DNA of 64,000 nt from Delphinus delphis (taxonomy: Eukaryota; Chordata; Mammalia; Artiodactyla; Delphinidae), in contig NC_082701.1 in NCBI RefSeq assembly GCF_949987515.2, positions 41,495,755 to 41,559,754 of the forward strand, given 5' to 3'. The notes beneath the pieces were generated by a model. The model did no database searches. It saw only the letters and a program-made list of their open reading frames with translations, and had not been told where the DNA came from. This document shows, one piece after another, positions 22,101 through 34,200 of the stretch. Every line of letters begins with the position of its first letter. Position 1 is the first letter of the stretch. The position numbers and the translations under genes are program-made.

Positions 22101-22540
22101 TTCCTAGGGCTGCTGTAACAAATGACCACAAATTGGTGACGTAAAACAGTAGAAATTTATTCTTTCACAGTTCTGGAGGCCAGAAGTTAGAAATCTAGGA
22201 GTCGGCAGGGCCACACTCTGGAGGCTTTAGAGGATTGTTCCTTGCTTTCCCCAGCGTCTGGTGGCTGCCAGCATTCCTTGGTTCGCGGCTGCATCACTCC
22301 AGTCTCTGCCTCTGTGGTCACACTGCCTCTTCCTCTTCAGGGTGTCTGTGTTAAATCTGCCTCTGTCTTAAAACTACACTTGTGATGGCATTTAAGGCCC
22401 ACCTGAATACACGGGATGAATTTCTCCTCCCAAGGTCCTTAATGTAATCACATCTTTTACCATATAAGGTGACATTCGCAGGTTCCAGGGAATTTGACAT
22501 GGTTGTCTTTCAAAGGTGGCATTTTCCAGTCTGCTACACT
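22101..22540 (-). mobile_element. MaLR LTR (MLT1-type), antisense, inside old L1
   Basis: 'agggctgctgtaacaaatga', 'cacagttctggaggccagaa', 'ttaaggcccacctgaataca' and 'ggtccttaatgtaatcacat' match an MLT1-type LTR in minus orientation. L1-like sequence continues on both sides, so it appears to have inserted in an older L1. Confidence 0.6.
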
Positions 22541-22639
22541 TACTATGTTTTGCCCACCCAACACTGCTTACTATGTTGTTTTTGTTTGAAGTCCCCTCTT
22601 TTCCTTTCTGCTTATTTTTTACATTAGGAATTCTATTCA

Positions 22640-22775
22640 TGTAAACCATTACAGGAAGAAATTAAACAACGACAGAAAGCAAATGATCGTCTCTATAGAT
22701 GCCAAAAAGACATTTGAGGAAATTTTAATAGCTGTTCCTGATTTAAATTAAAACTCTAGAATCATAAAATAAAAT
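22640..22775 (+). mobile_element. L1 ORF2 fragment, decayed
   Basis: 'aaatgatcgtctctatagat' followed by 'gccaaaaagacatttgagga' is the L1 ORF2 stretch just after the 'ISIDAEKAF' type motif, in sense orientation. Very short and broken. Confidence 0.55.
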
Positions 22776-22969
22776 GGCTCAAAATTATCATCCCCCCTCT
22801 GTCAAACTAGCCGTTAGTGCTGGGATGGCGCCATTATCCGCTTTTTCTGGTGCTATTTCCAGGTTCCAGAATACTGAAGAGGGAAGATCCAGTACCACGC
22901 AGATACCTGCCTCTGAAAATCCAGGCCTCACTTACAGGGTACTTTTTATACAGCCCAGGTTGGCATAAC

Positions 22970-23130
22970 TGCAGAGCTGGACAGAGGCCTTAGAGAACAT
23001 GCAGGGCATGAAGAAATTTATGCAGAGTGTGTAAAATTCTTACCCAAGGTCACACAGCAGGTTTATGGAACAGCTGAGACAATAACTAGGCTTTCAGACT
23101 CGCAGTCCAGAAAGCTAGCCAGCCCCACAG
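22970..23130 (-). mobile_element. MIR-like SINE fragment
   Basis: 'ttacccaaggtcacacagca' preceded by 'tagagaacatgcagggcatg' resembles the common reversed MIR segment. Diverged, subtype not assigned. Confidence 0.45.
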
Positions 23131-23479
23131 GGGAATATTTGATGGCTCAGACTTACCCTCCTCTTCTTCTTAAGCTCTTCTTAACCCTTTTTCAGATTTT
23201 TGCTGGGTATCTTCTGTGAGCACAATACTTTATAAAGTATGGTCCCTGCCCACAAAGAGCTTTCCATGTAAGATGCATACATACATACGTGGTTGTGTGC
23301 ATGTATTTATTAACATACACTCCCATATATATACACACATACACACATTTATATGCATACACTGATACAGCAAAAGATGGTTGAGCATAATTGCCATATG
23401 AGTGATAATGTGTTGTCAGAATTCAGAATAAGCAAATGGTATAATACTTCTAACTGTGTGTGGTAAACCCAGGAAGGCA

Positions 23480-23740
23480 GATGCTGGTCCTTGGGTGCTA
23501 GGAATTATTTTTATAGGAAAAAGGGGAAAGGAGGCTAAAAATATTTAGGAAGTAGTAACTAGGCCCATTTGACTGGAGCGTATCCTTTGGTGGCATAGAG
23601 AAGTAGAAACGCCTAGAAAAGTAGATTGAGATCAAATCACAATGGGTCTTAAAGGCCAAAATAAGGAGTTTGAAGTTTGAATTGTATGGGTCCAGTGATA
23701 GATGAAGAGTCAGGTGACTTCAGGGGCTCAGTCAGAAGAG
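23480..23740 (+). repeat. Unnamed long ancient repeat, fragment 3
   Basis: 'aatgggtcttaaaggccaaa' followed by 'ataaggagtttgaagtttga' resembles the part of the family that lies just before the 'gggaagccattggaatgg' segment seen at 25,988. Confidence 0.4.
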
Positions 23741-24745
23741 ACTTGCAGGTATTAGGAAGAAGACCGAGGTTGGAGGACGCAAGGAACTAATTTTGGACCT
23801 GACGGTCTTAAAGTATGCCCACGGGCAGCACAGCCTGAAGGAACGTTCTTGCAGAAGTAGACATGTAAGGCTGGAACATTGGTGCGAGGTCGGGGTTCGA
23901 TGCGATTGACAAGGAAGACGATACAGTCAGGCAAGAAAGGAGAGCTGGAAGCAGTGGCTGCCTCTGTAGGGTTGCTACTTACCAGCCTCCTCTCAGCCTG
24001 CTGTACTCATGTAGAACCCTCCCTTCCTGTTATCCCCCCCTCATCCCCCAGTGTTCTCCCTCTAGAGCCATGCCAGTCACCGCAGCAGAGCAACCCCCAT
24101 TCCTGCCTTTGTCACCAGCTGCAATCTTAGCTGGACCTTCAAGACGTTGCTCGCGTCCCTTTCTCCAAACCATGGACACTGACCTTTTCACTTCCTCTTG
24201 AGCACTCCTCGCATGTGCCTGCTCCCGCCCTTTCATTTAATCGGTTTCCCTGTGTGATCTGCCTGCCTCTTTCTCTTCTGCTTATCCAAATCTTACCATC
24301 CTTTGCAGTTCTTCTTGGATTCTTTTCTCCCACCCTGAGCACAGTGAGCAAGCCTTAGGCAAGTCATTTGACCTCCCTACGGATGAGACTGTTAGATCCT
24401 GTACGTTGCCGTTTTGCTTTTATCTTAGGAATGCTGGATGATAAATACAGCTGTCTTTTTAAAAGTCATCGCCTTGAGGTAAGCAACAAACCAGTAGAGA
24501 ATGATGATCTTAATCATAATGATGACACTGATGTTTGCTCTCCTTTTGAGGACTAGAAACAGCACCCACTCTGTACAGGAGGTGAATTTGTTATTCTTTA
24601 ACCCAGCACTGGGTGGACAGTATTAGCTTTATAGATGATTGGTTGCATAATTTAACTGTGGAAAGGCGTGTAGACTTCTAGAAAAGCTGAAAAGTGGCTC
24701 TCGCTTGGTGAATAATGTGTTTTCTTTTTCTTTTTTCTCAACTAG

Positions 24746-24820
24746 CTATTCTGTCATTGGTTTTATTGACAAAAACAAAGACACTTTATTTCAAGATTTC
24801 AAGCGCCTCATGTATAACAG
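24746..24820 (+). CDS. MYO1D: MYO1D coding exon (window exon 9)
   Basis: 75 nt: completes Val, then [20 protein letters not shown] and LMYN plus AG of a split Ser codon. '[11 protein letters not shown]' is the myosin signature before loop 2. Loop 2 is short, as in MYO1D. Donor gtagga at 24,821. Confidence 0.95.
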
Positions 24821-25439
24821 GTAGGATTGAAATTGTATTATTTGTCTTTATGTTAAGCTCTTTGACATGTATATTACATAATATGTATGCCCGTTATTTT
24901 ATGTGACAATTTTAAGAGTTTCTGGTAATTTTTCTAGTTCTGCTTGACCATACTTAATGAGTGAAATAATATATTACTTTATGATGATAAAAATCTGTAA
25001 ACTTAGGGCAGGAACCCTGTTATTAATATGATGTTCCTTGATTTCCCTTGGGTCGCCTCAGTTTCTCTGTTCATTGCCGCCATCCTCCAACACCCCCGCC
25101 AGTGTACACAGCAGTCCCCCGGCCAGGCCAGTGGCCATGGGAGAGTGTCAAATAACGTCTGGCCCAGCCGAAAGCTTTACATACTCAGATTCCCACTGTA
25201 GCGTCTTTGTAGTGTCTCCAGCCAAGGGACCACCCTGATATCAGAGTGGCTGTGGTGTCAGTGGTGATAGATCCTGAGTGGTCAGAATCTTCTCACAATC
25301 CAAGAAAATGGGAAAAATCTGTGGAGAAATAAAACCAGGCAGAGGAGAGCAAGTTCACACCCAGTACGGATACCTTGGAAAGAAGGCCTACGAAGCAGAG
25401 AAGCTTCCTAGCCAGCTGCTCCTTTTGGATTAAAGTGTT

Positions 25440-27060
25440 GTCGCTCATGTATTAAGTCTACTCAGCCTGTTGGTCAGTAGTTCAGACAAGGTATATGGAG
25501 CACCTCTGAGCTACACTTTCTTCTGTGCTCTTGGGGTGCAAAGCCCCTGCCCTCCCGAGGTCTTTTATTCTAGTGGAGATGACAGTTAATAAAACAATAA
25601 AACAACGAACTTTCAGGTGGTAACAAGTGCTGTGAAGAAAAGTAAAGTAGGTGAGAAATTGAAGGGTACAGACCAGGAAGGGCCGGGGAGGCATTACAGG
25701 TAGGGTGGTCAGAAAAGGCTTCTTAAAAGAGGGGTCATTTGAGCTGAGACCTGAGGGAAGTGAGAGCGTGAACCATGAACATGGCGGGGAAGAGAGGGAG
25801 AGCATTCAGGCAGAGAGAAGGGCTAGTTCACCAAGGCATTAAGGTGGGAACGAGCTTGGGTGTGTTGAGGACGGGAGGAAGGCCAGTGTGGCTGAAATCA
25901 GTGAGGGGAGGGGAGAGCGATTGGGAATGACTGCAGAGAGGTCCACAGGGCCCAGCTCATGAAGAGTCCATGAGCCAAGCATGATGGGAAGCCATTGGAA
26001 TGGATGATGTGACATGATCTCTATTTTAAAGAAATCATTGGAGCCGCTGTGTAAAACCCAGACTGTAAAGGGCAAGAGTAGACATGCAGAGACCAAGTAG
26101 GAGGCTCGTTTGGTGATCCAGGCTGAGGCATGGATGGGGTTACAAAGATGATGAAAAGTGGTCTGAGTGGGTGATGTTTTGAAAGTGGAGCCAGCAAGAT
26201 TTGCTGATGGATAGGGTGTGTGATGTGAGAAAAACAGAAATCAAAGACGATGCCTGAGCAATGGGGAAGGGATGCTTGACTGCGGGAAAGACAAGAGGAG
26301 GCGCTCATTTTGGGGGGAAATCAAGAGTTTCGTTTTGGATATGTTTTGTCGGAGGTGCGTTTTGGGCATCCGGTTGAAAATGCCAAATAGGCGATTGTTT
26401 GTGTGCGTTTAGAGCTCAGAGTAGAGGCGGAACTAGAGATGTAAATTCATGGTCACCAGTCTGTTGATAGTATTTAAAGCCATAGTCCTGGGTGAGTTTG
26501 TCTAGGGTGAGCAGAGAGAAAAAATAAAAGAGAGAAGAGGTTGGTTGAAAGATGAATCCCTGAGATACTCTACCATTTCGAGTCAAGCAAGGAAAGAGGA
26601 ACTAGCAAAGGAAACTGAGAGCACGCCTGTGAGTTAGGAAGAAAGCCAGGAATCTGGTGTCAGGGAGGCCAGGTCAAGTAAAAAAGATAAACTGAGTCAA
26701 ACACTGTCAAGAGCAGAGTCCTGTGAGGACCAAGATTCACGATTGGATTTGCAAACATGAAGGTCATTGGGACCCTGACAACACTGGCTTCAGTAGAGTC
26801 GTGAAGACAAGATGTCTGATGGAAGCGGGCGCAAGAGAATGCAGAAAATGAGAATGTGGAGAAAGTGTGTTTCAACAGTTCTTTCAAGAGGTTTTGGTAT
26901 AAAATGGTTCATCTGTATGGATGAAGCCTCCAAGAGCAGAGATGGAGCCGTCACCACTAGAAAGTCACAGAGATGTGGGAATGTGAGAGGGGACCCATGT
27001 AAGGGCTGGTTTGGGGAGAAGAGAGTTTCAGAAAGAAGTTTCAATGCTCGGTTTATCAGG
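25440..27060 (+). repeat. Unnamed long ancient repeat, most complete copy
   Basis: The longest copy of a family that occurs several times in the window. Diagnostic phrases are 'ggtagggtggtcagaaaagg', 'catttgagctgagacctgag', 'gatgggaagccattggaatg', 'gatgtgacatgatctctatt', 'gacaagaggaggcgctcatt' and 'catgaaggtcattgggaccc'. It is well known to me as a mammalian interspersed repeat but I cannot name it safely. Reading frames on either strand are not conserved between copies, so I do not call genes in it. Confidence 0.6.
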
Positions 27061-28470
27061 TAAGATGCACCCATTTTGAGAGAGAAATCAAAGAGTCTGG
27101 CGTTGCTCTGTGTGTAGAAAATGTCAAAAAGTCAAATCGGAAAAACGGCCTCAGTCGGCCAGTGACAAAGTCAGGGTGTGTTGCCCGGGGAAGGCAGCAG
27201 GCTGTGTACCAGGAGGCTGCACAGGGTGGCATTGGTTACCTTCTTGAATTATCACAGCCCAGAGGTTCAGCTCACAGAGAACAGCTGCACCTTCTGGTGG
27301 TGGATTCACGTAACCCCCAGCTCACAGGACCAATGCAGAAACAGACCAGCGAGCAGATTTATCTCCAGTGGACAGTCTAACGGTCTCATGGTATGGAACA
27401 CTTGCATGGGGATAACAGGCTCTTCTTCCCTATTGGAAAACCTGCCTGGGAAGTCAAATAGAACTCTGTTAATTGACCGTGAAAAATATTACCTATAGAA
27501 TGCTTAATTGCTTGGTAAGCCTGGAATCAGAACAAAAGGACTTAGATAAATCCAACGATTAAGGGCATCAGTCTAAGATGAATCCATTTCACAACAGGGA
27601 TGGTCTTGCCAAAGGTATAAAGACATTAAAAGTCTGTTCATTGCAACTTGTATATATCTCCGTAGTAGGAAAGGCCTTGCCAGGGGGATGGAAAGTCTTG
27701 CAATGATTTTGGTTAAAACCATCCTCCTAGATGGTGTTTAGGTGGGCTACCTTTGCCTTTTCGGAGCTGCCATGGCTAAATGACCTTTCCAAATTCAATC
27801 CTTTCTTTCTTTATATCTGTTTAAAGAGTAATGCCTGGACCTCTAGTTCTGTAGAGTATCCGTGCACGTGTGCAGGCACATGCATGTGTGTGTATATATA
27901 AAGGGAAGGAGGCAAGGAGCAAGCAGGTGGCATGCGAGGTGCACAGATCGCTCTTTACCACTCCCTCGTTAGCCAGCTAAGTTCCGCCTTATCTGTTAGA
28001 TGTACTGGGTTTCTGGATAAATAAGCTTCCCTTTTAAGGGAAAGTTTCTTTTAAATAAGTTTGAAAAGTATGTTGACTTACTGGCCTGAAAGTTCTTTTT
28101 CTTTAAAACAATTGTATGTGTCTGTTTTGATTCATTATGCATCAGTTCTACTGTTTAATAATGTAATAATAATAAACATCTTATTTCCTTCATTCTCAAC
28201 ATTCCCCCCTCCCTTCATTTACAAGATAGTGTCTGAAACAAGACCGAAAGGGAGTAAGGTGCAGCTGAGGGCAGAAAAGCCAGTGATTTTCTGTCTTTGA
28301 TGTGCATCAGGCTTTTCAAAGTGCACACGCTCTAGTTTCTGGAAATTCTATTCCAGAGGTGTGAGGAAGGCATCCAGGCATTGTGGGCACTAAAGGTTGA
28401 GAACCATTGCCTCAAGTTCTCTCTCTGCTAAAGATTGAAATGGAAAAGTTAAGGAAAAGCAATAAACATT

Positions 28471-28695
28471 TATGTGGTCTTTTTTTTTTTTTTTGCCGTA
28501 CACGGGCCTCTCACTGCTGTGGCCTCTCCCGTTGCGGAGCACAGGCTCCGGACGCGCAGGCTCAGCGGCCATGGCTCACGGGCCCAGCCGCTCTGCGGCA
28601 TGTGGGATCTTCCCAGACCGGGGCACAAACCCGTGTCCCCTGCATCGGCAGGCGGACTCTCAACCACTGCGCCACCAGGGAAGCCCTATGTGGTC
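28471..28695 (-). mobile_element. CHR-type SINE, short subtype, antisense, with TSD
   Basis: Body 28,480-28,686: poly(T), 'ctctcccgttgcggagcaca', 'ggccatggctcacgggccca', 'gtgggatcttcccagaccgg', reversed tRNA head and 'caccagggaagccc'. A 9-bp direct repeat (tatgtggtc) flanks it. By eye it is about 95% identical to the sense copy at 31,690, so it is comparatively young. Confidence 0.92.
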
Positions 28696-29181
28696 ATTTT
28701 TATTGATACGTGTATCATTGGAAAATTATGGAATAGGAATAGAAGGTAATAAAACTGGGTCCATGAACCACAGATCATGCATTATTTTATAGCCACTTTT
28801 GATGGTAGTTGTCCCAGCTTGCTGGCAATGGCGAGGGTTAGGACTGTTTTTCTTTTTCTGCCTTCATTCACAGACGCAGTCAGTCTTCACCTCACCGTTT
28901 ATCTTCCTCACTCTTGTCATCCATTCTGGCAGTTTGCTGCTATTATTTAGAGCCTTTTTGTACAGAAATTTACTAGGTGTTTGGGGAACCAACTCAATTT
29001 TCTCAGTTTTATATCAGGAAAAGAAAAGTGGGCAAAATGATGGCAGCAGTAAACACAGTTAGAAAAAAAAAAAAAATCCATGTTAGGTCTTTTCTATTCT
29101 CAATCCCCAATTAAAAAAAAAAAATTCTGACGAGAGAAAAGTTTCCAGGATGCAAGCAACATTTCGAGTTCCAATTACTTT

Positions 29182-29442
29182 AAAATCAAAAGCACCCAAT
29201 GTTGTGTTCGTTTCAGTTGTACAGCAAAGTGAATCAGTTACACATGTACATATATCCACTCTTGTTTAGATTCTTTTCCCATATGGGTCATTACAGAGTA
29301 TTGTTTAGAGTTCCCTGTGCTATACAGTAGCTCCTTATTAGTTATCTATTTTATATATAGTAGTGTGTATATGTCAGTCCCAACACAACATTGTAAATCA
29401 ACTATACTCCAATAAAAATTTTTAAAAAATCAAAAGCACCCA
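29182..29442 (+). mobile_element. 5'-inverted (twin-primed) L1 3' end with TSD
   Basis: A 17-bp direct repeat (aaaatcaaaagcaccca) lies at 29,182-29,198 and 29,426-29,442. Inside, 29,199 to about 29,375 is antisense L1 3' UTR ('tgtacagcaaagtgaatcag' ... 'ctgtgctatacagtagctcc'). About 29,380-29,425 is the sense L1 3' end ('actatactccaataaaaatt'). The junction pair 'caatgttgtgtt' (from 29,197) and 'aacacaacattg' (near 29,385) is inverted. This is the classic product of twin priming. Confidence 0.8.
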
Positions 29443-30183
29443 AAATGAAACAGGAAGAAAATCAGAGCCGAGACCACTGTACATGTTTATAAAAATGTCT
29501 CCACTGAGCCAAATAAATACAGTATATCATTTTTAGCCTGAAAACTGGCCTCAAGTACACTTTAAGAATTGGATTGCAGCCGTCTTAGTGTCACATCAAT
29601 AAAATATTGTAACCGCCGGTGCTACCTATAAATGTGTTCATAATTCAGCTGCAGTAAAGGGATTTACTAGATGACAATGTAAAAGTGGTTATTTTCTATT
29701 CCTATCTGTGCTTTTTGAAAGACCTGGCTTTTTGTGACCTATACTGTATGAATATTTGTTTCAATTAAAAGATGCTTTCTCTTTCATGACTTCTGCCCAT
29801 GACATTGAGGATTGTTTTCCTACTAGTGGTTTGTTCTCATTCTTTTAACGACCGCCAAAACCATTTTATTTTAGGTATATGGTACCAGAGCTATGCAACC
29901 ATTTGAGGATCCTGCATAATAATAACATCGAGGTCACTTTGAAGAAGTTTAAAGAATTTTTCAAATGTGGTCTCGTTTGGACACAGCTCACTCTGTGGTG
30001 CAGTATCTGTAATTATACTCTCAGCCTAATTTTCTGGATGGAATCATTTTTCCAATCAGGGCTTGTGAGTTCTGTCTGCAATGCAATCGTGGCTCCCAGG
30101 ATACAGTTCAACAGGATTGCTTAGCAATTCATATTCAGCTTATATGAAGGTAGCATTCAAACCACTCTTTCTGTGCTTCTCAG

Positions 30184-30316
30184 TTCAAATCCTGTGCTGA
30201 AGAATATGTGGCCCGAAGGCAAACTGAGCATTACAGAGGTGACCAAGAGACCTCTGACTGCCGCCACCTTATTTAAGAATTCTATGATTGCTTTAGTAGA
30301 CAACCTTGCATCAAAG
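30184..30316 (+). CDS. MYO1D: MYO1D coding exon (window exon 10, lower 50K)
   Basis: 133 nt: completes a Ser codon, then [20 protein letters not shown] to [18 protein letters not shown], ending in phase 0. 'F..SM..LVDNL' is the lower 50K helix-loop region that contacts actin. Donor gtaact at 30,317. Oppositely oriented SINEs lie on each side (28,480 minus, 31,690 plus). Confidence 0.96.
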
Positions 30317-31619
30317 GTAACTACTGTCTTTTTTAAATATCCATTTAATTTCATAGATTCCCTCTTGATGTATGTTATAGAGAATGTATGTGTGCTCTGC
30401 TTGGTAGGTGATTATAGTAAATCAAATTGAAGAACATATTGAAAGTGAGTGTTACAATAGAATTCTTAATCCTGTTTTGTTTGTTTTTTAACATGGCTTG
30501 GTAAAACAGTTGTTTGTGTCCCAGATGAAATGCTCTTCTTAAATTTGGGCCTTTTATCCTACTGTAGTCATTAATGGGAAAGTCTTAGTCAGATCTTTAA
30601 AAAAAAAAAAAAGCAGTATACTACAGGTATAGTATATGCCTGACAAAATAAACTTCAGCCCTGTGCTGAAGATAGGGCCTGGCTTAAAAAAAAAATCTTG
30701 AAATAAATTGTAACATATACCGTCTTTCTGTTGTATCTGAATACAACATGACCAGATAGAGGTTTAAGAGGAAGTTTAGTATTTAAGTATTGTCCATAGG
30801 GTGTTTTAAATAGATGTATTTAAATAGATGTATATAAAAAAAAAGATGTATTATTGGCAGTTATTTCTGCTTTTTATTGTTCCTTTGAGGTCTAATACTG
30901 TTTGATAACTTCAGTCTGGGATTTTTTTTTCCCCTTAAAGAACAGATTTCTACTCTTAACTGCTGCTGTTGACAAGTTTGATAAATTAGGCAGCATTCTG
31001 GGACTCATTATTTTTAGTGCCTTCATTTTTATCTTTCTCTTCTGGTGCTTTTCCAGTATATTTTTTCTTCTTCATTTTTAACTTTTTTTTTTTTTAAATC
31101 AACTTCCTCTCTAAAAATTTAAATCTATATTATTTTTGGTTACTTCCCTGTGGATAAATTAGGCAAATGCCACAAGAACACATCTATTCAGTAGCTTTCT
31201 ATTCTTTTCGTCAGGATTCTTTGCCCCCAGGTGACAACAGATAAGCACAGTGTGTAGGCTTGTATAATCAAAAATCCAGAAAGGCAGGGGAGGGGTAAGG
31301 ACACAGGAGCATAGACTAGAATACCCTTAGGGCCCCTCCTCTTGTCCCTCAGCTTCTCTCTGCATGTCAGCTTCAACCTCTCTAATCCAGCAAGAAGGAA
31401 AGTGAACCTAGAAGGAGCGCATGGGACACAAGAAACAGAGTTGAACACAGAATTTTATAAAATGTATTTTATACAATACATTAATCATAAATATATTGTT
31501 TATAAAACATATTCGATTTGTTCAATTAACTAGAAAAGAATCACTTTTGTTTTCTAAATTTGGTAGTCAAATGTGAATTTTTAAATAAAAATTCTAGAAC
31601 CATCTATAATTTCTGTATG

Positions 31620-32240
31620 GCCAATTGCGTTCAGCTACTAAACAACTGAACGCTCCCTCCCCAAATTAGTGGCTTAAACAAGAGAGACAGGGCTTCCCTG
31701 GTGGCGCAGTGGTTGAGAGTCCGCCTGCCGATGCGGGGGACACGGGTTCGTGCCCCAGTCCGGGAAGATCCCACATGCCGCGGAGCGGCTGGGCCCGTGA
31801 GCCATGGCCGCTGAGCCTGCGCGTCCAGAGCCTGTGCTCCGCAACGGGAGAGGCCACAACAGTGAGAGGCCCGCGTACCGCAAAAAAAAAAAAAAAAAAG
31901 AGAGACATTTATTTCTCTCTCTGTAAATGAAGTACAGGAGAAGTTATCCCAGCACTGGTATAGCAGCTCTAAGGTTATTAGAGACAAGTTCCTTCTGTCT
32001 TTCTGCTCTACCATCCTAGTGCTTGGCATCCCTTCTCCGGGTCCAAGATGGCAATTGGAGCCTCTTCCCTTTTAAAGAGACTTCCTGGAAGTCTCATATA
32101 GCACTTTAGCGACATCTCATTTGCTGTACCTAGTTGCCGAGGAAGCTGGGAAGTGCCTTTTTATTCTGGTCAGCAGTGCACCCAGCTAGAAGTAAGTTTT
32201 CTGTTTTGAAGTAGGAAAAAAAGTTACCGTGTGTGAGGTA
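31620..32240. repeat. Ancient repeat, family not named, hosting a SINE
   Basis: Appears related to 4480-5010. Sequence on the two sides of the SINE at 31,690-31,897 reads as one element ('ccccaaattagtggcttaaa' then 'catttatttctctctctgta'). Confidence 0.4.
31680..31907 (+). mobile_element. CHR-type SINE, short subtype, sense, with TSD
   Basis: Body 31,690-31,897 with A-box region 'ggtggcgcagtggttgag', B-box 'ggttcgtgccc', CHR tail with 'gagccatggccgctgagcct' and an uninterrupted poly(A) of about 18. A 10-bp direct repeat (aagagagaca) is at 31,680-31,689 and 31,898-31,907. The pure A tail and high identity to other copies point to a young insertion. Confidence 0.93.
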
Positions 32241-32249
32241 GGCGACGAG

Positions 32250-34200
32250 TCTAACAGTCTCTGCTACAGCTCCCCAGGCTGTGTGAGGTGGGGGAACGAG
32301 GGAGAGAGTAGGGACAAGCAAAAGAATAGAGACAACCTATCAGTCTAATAGAAGGCAGGAAGGTGGGCAGGGCAGAAACAAAGGAAAAATGTTACATTTA
32401 GAAAATACATACATGATAGAAATAAATCTAATTAATTGGTACTCACCATAAATGTAAATAGACTAAACAGACTGGATAGGTGGAAAATCCAGGTACAGGC
32501 ATACCTTGTTTTATTGCAATTCACAGATAGTGCACATTGAAGTTTTGTGGCAACCCTGCAACAAGTAAGTTTACCAGCAGCATTTTCCCAGCAGCATTTT
32601 CTCACTTGTATCTCTGTGTCACAGTTTGGTAATTCTTGCAGTATTTCCAACATTTTCTTTATTGTTGTATTTGCTATGGTGATCTGTGACCAGTGATCTT
32701 TGATGGTCTATGACTTGCTGAAGGCTTAGGCGATGGTTAGCGTTTTTTAGCAATAAAGTATTTTTAATTCAGGTGTTGTTTTTTTTAGGCATAATTCTAT
32801 TGCACACTTAATAGACTATAGTGTCATGTAAACATAACTTTTATATGCACTGGTAAACCAGAAAATTCGTGTGACTTAGCCTATTGCAGTATTCATGTTA
32901 TTGCCATGGTCTAGAACTGAATCTGCAGTAACACCAAGGTTTTGCCATGTTGTTTATAGGAGCTACCTAGTTGACACTATGCAGAAAGATTAAGAACAAA
33001 AAGGTGGGTAAAGATATATCAAGCCCCCCCCCCAAAAAAAACCTGGTGAAAGCAATATTAATGTGAAAAAACATAGAACTTAAGGGAAAAAAATTAGTAT
33101 TACAGATAAAGAGACTATCATAATAAAATGAAAATACTCAATAAAGCCATTTTGAACTAGCTACCTAACAGCACAGCCATGATGGTACTTGAACTCTATA
33201 AAGCAAAAAAAAAAAAAAGAACCTGAAAAAATGTAAAAGGCAAAATTGACAGGTCCACAGTCCCAGAGGGAGATTTTAAGCCAACTCTACCAGAAACAGA
33301 TCAAGCAAAAACCTTCATAAGAGTGCAGCAGCCAAATTTAAACTTTATCTAATAGATCAAAAGATCTCTATACCCAGGGGATAAGAAATACATATTCCTT
33401 TCAGGTATACATGCAACATTTACAAGAATTGACCACATGCTAGATCACAAAAGAAGTCTCAACTGTTTTAACAAATGTATATATAGATGCATCTCCATCC
33501 TCACAGCAAATGAAATGAAAATCAGCATCAAAAAAGTTTTTTTTTTTTTAATCTGCTTGGGAACTTAAAAATACTCCTAAAGTGGTCTACTTGTTATGCC
33601 TTTATTTAAAAAAACAACAACAAAAAAAAAAAACAAGGAAGACTGAAAGTAAATGAGTTAACTTCAACTTAAGAAGCCAGAAAAGGAAATCCAAAGAAAA
33701 TCTAAAGAAAAAAATTAAGAAAATAATTTCTAAATAGCTAAAAGTAATCAAAAAATTAATCAAATAGACCTTTAAAAAACTTATTTTAAAAAGAGAAAAT
33801 AATGTTAAGAATGAAAAAATGATACAACTTTATATACTGCAGAGATTTTTGAAAGTATCAGAATATTATGAACAACTGTATGCCAGTGAATTTGAAAAAT
33901 TCGTTTTCTGGGAAAATGTTATCAAAATTAAAAAAGCCTGAAAGCCTGAATAAATTTAAAGATTCTGAATCACTAATCAGAAGTCTGCCTTCCCCCAATT
34001 CTGCCAAGAACTTCAGGCCCAGATGGTTTTACAGGTAAGTCTTACAAATCCTTCAGGGAGCCAGTAATTCCTATCATACATACACTGTTTTCGAGGAAGG
34101 GAAGAAGAGAGGCCACTACCCAATTCATTTTATGAGCTTAATATTACCTTGGTACAAGGTTAACATGAAAAAATGAAATTAGAGATGATTTTCACCTAGG
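32250..34200 (+). mobile_element. Decayed L1M, ORF2 5' half, sense
   Basis: 'aagggaggca'-like spacer then 'actcaccataaatgtaaata', 'gacaggtccacagtcccaga', 'atgctagatcacaaaagaag', 'tcaggcccagatggttttac' and 'ccactacccaattcatttta' follow L1 ORF2 order (endonuclease to reverse-transcriptase start). Stops and frameshifts throughout; no functional protein. Confidence 0.6.
32496..32948 (+). mobile_element. Tigger1-like DNA transposon, internally deleted, sense
   Basis: Starts 'caggcataccttgttttatt' and includes 'gttttgtggcaaccctgcaa', 'tctctgtgtcacagtttggt', 'atggtgatctgtgaccagtg' and, near the end, 'ttttatatgcactggtaaac' and 'tattgccatggtctagaact'. It is the two ends of a TcMar-Tigger element joined, without transposase. 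L1M continues on both sides. Confidence 0.75.

Larger units (their letters stand above)
21295..24745 (+). other. MYO1D: MYO1D intron with ancient repeats
   Basis: 3451 bp. Holds an unnamed long repeat (21,480-21,955 and 23,480-23,740), L1-like flanks (21,960-22,100 and 22,640-22,775) around a MaLR LTR (22,101-22,540) and a MIR-like piece (22,970-23,130). An L2-like patch is possible near 24,200-24,320. 24,330-24,745 shows nothing. Confidence 0.65.
24821..30183 (+). other. MYO1D: MYO1D intron with long ancient repeat, SINE and twin-primed L1
   Basis: 5363 bp. Elements: unnamed long repeat 25,440-27,060, antisense CHR SINE 28,471-28,695, inverted L1 29,182-29,442. 27,070-28,470 and 29,450-30,183 show nothing I recognise apart from a short TG/TA patch near 27,865-27,901. 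Confidence 0.7.

Noticed and set aside
25482..26308. Three minus-strand frames of 85-107 aa
   Set aside because: They lie in the antisense of a GA-rich ancient repeat; CT-rich antisense strands give spurious Ser/Leu/Pro frames.
27155..27500. Possible exon-like GC-richer block with a 106-aa frame
   Set aside because: No splice-site pair fitting MYO1D, no known domain, and the MYO1D protein is already continuous across this intron.
28407..28792. Several 90-106 aa frames, with near-identical ones at 31,631-32,029 and 44,065-44,307
   Set aside because: The repeated peptides come from the CHR SINE, which has no stops in several frames because it is GC-rich. No gene is implied.
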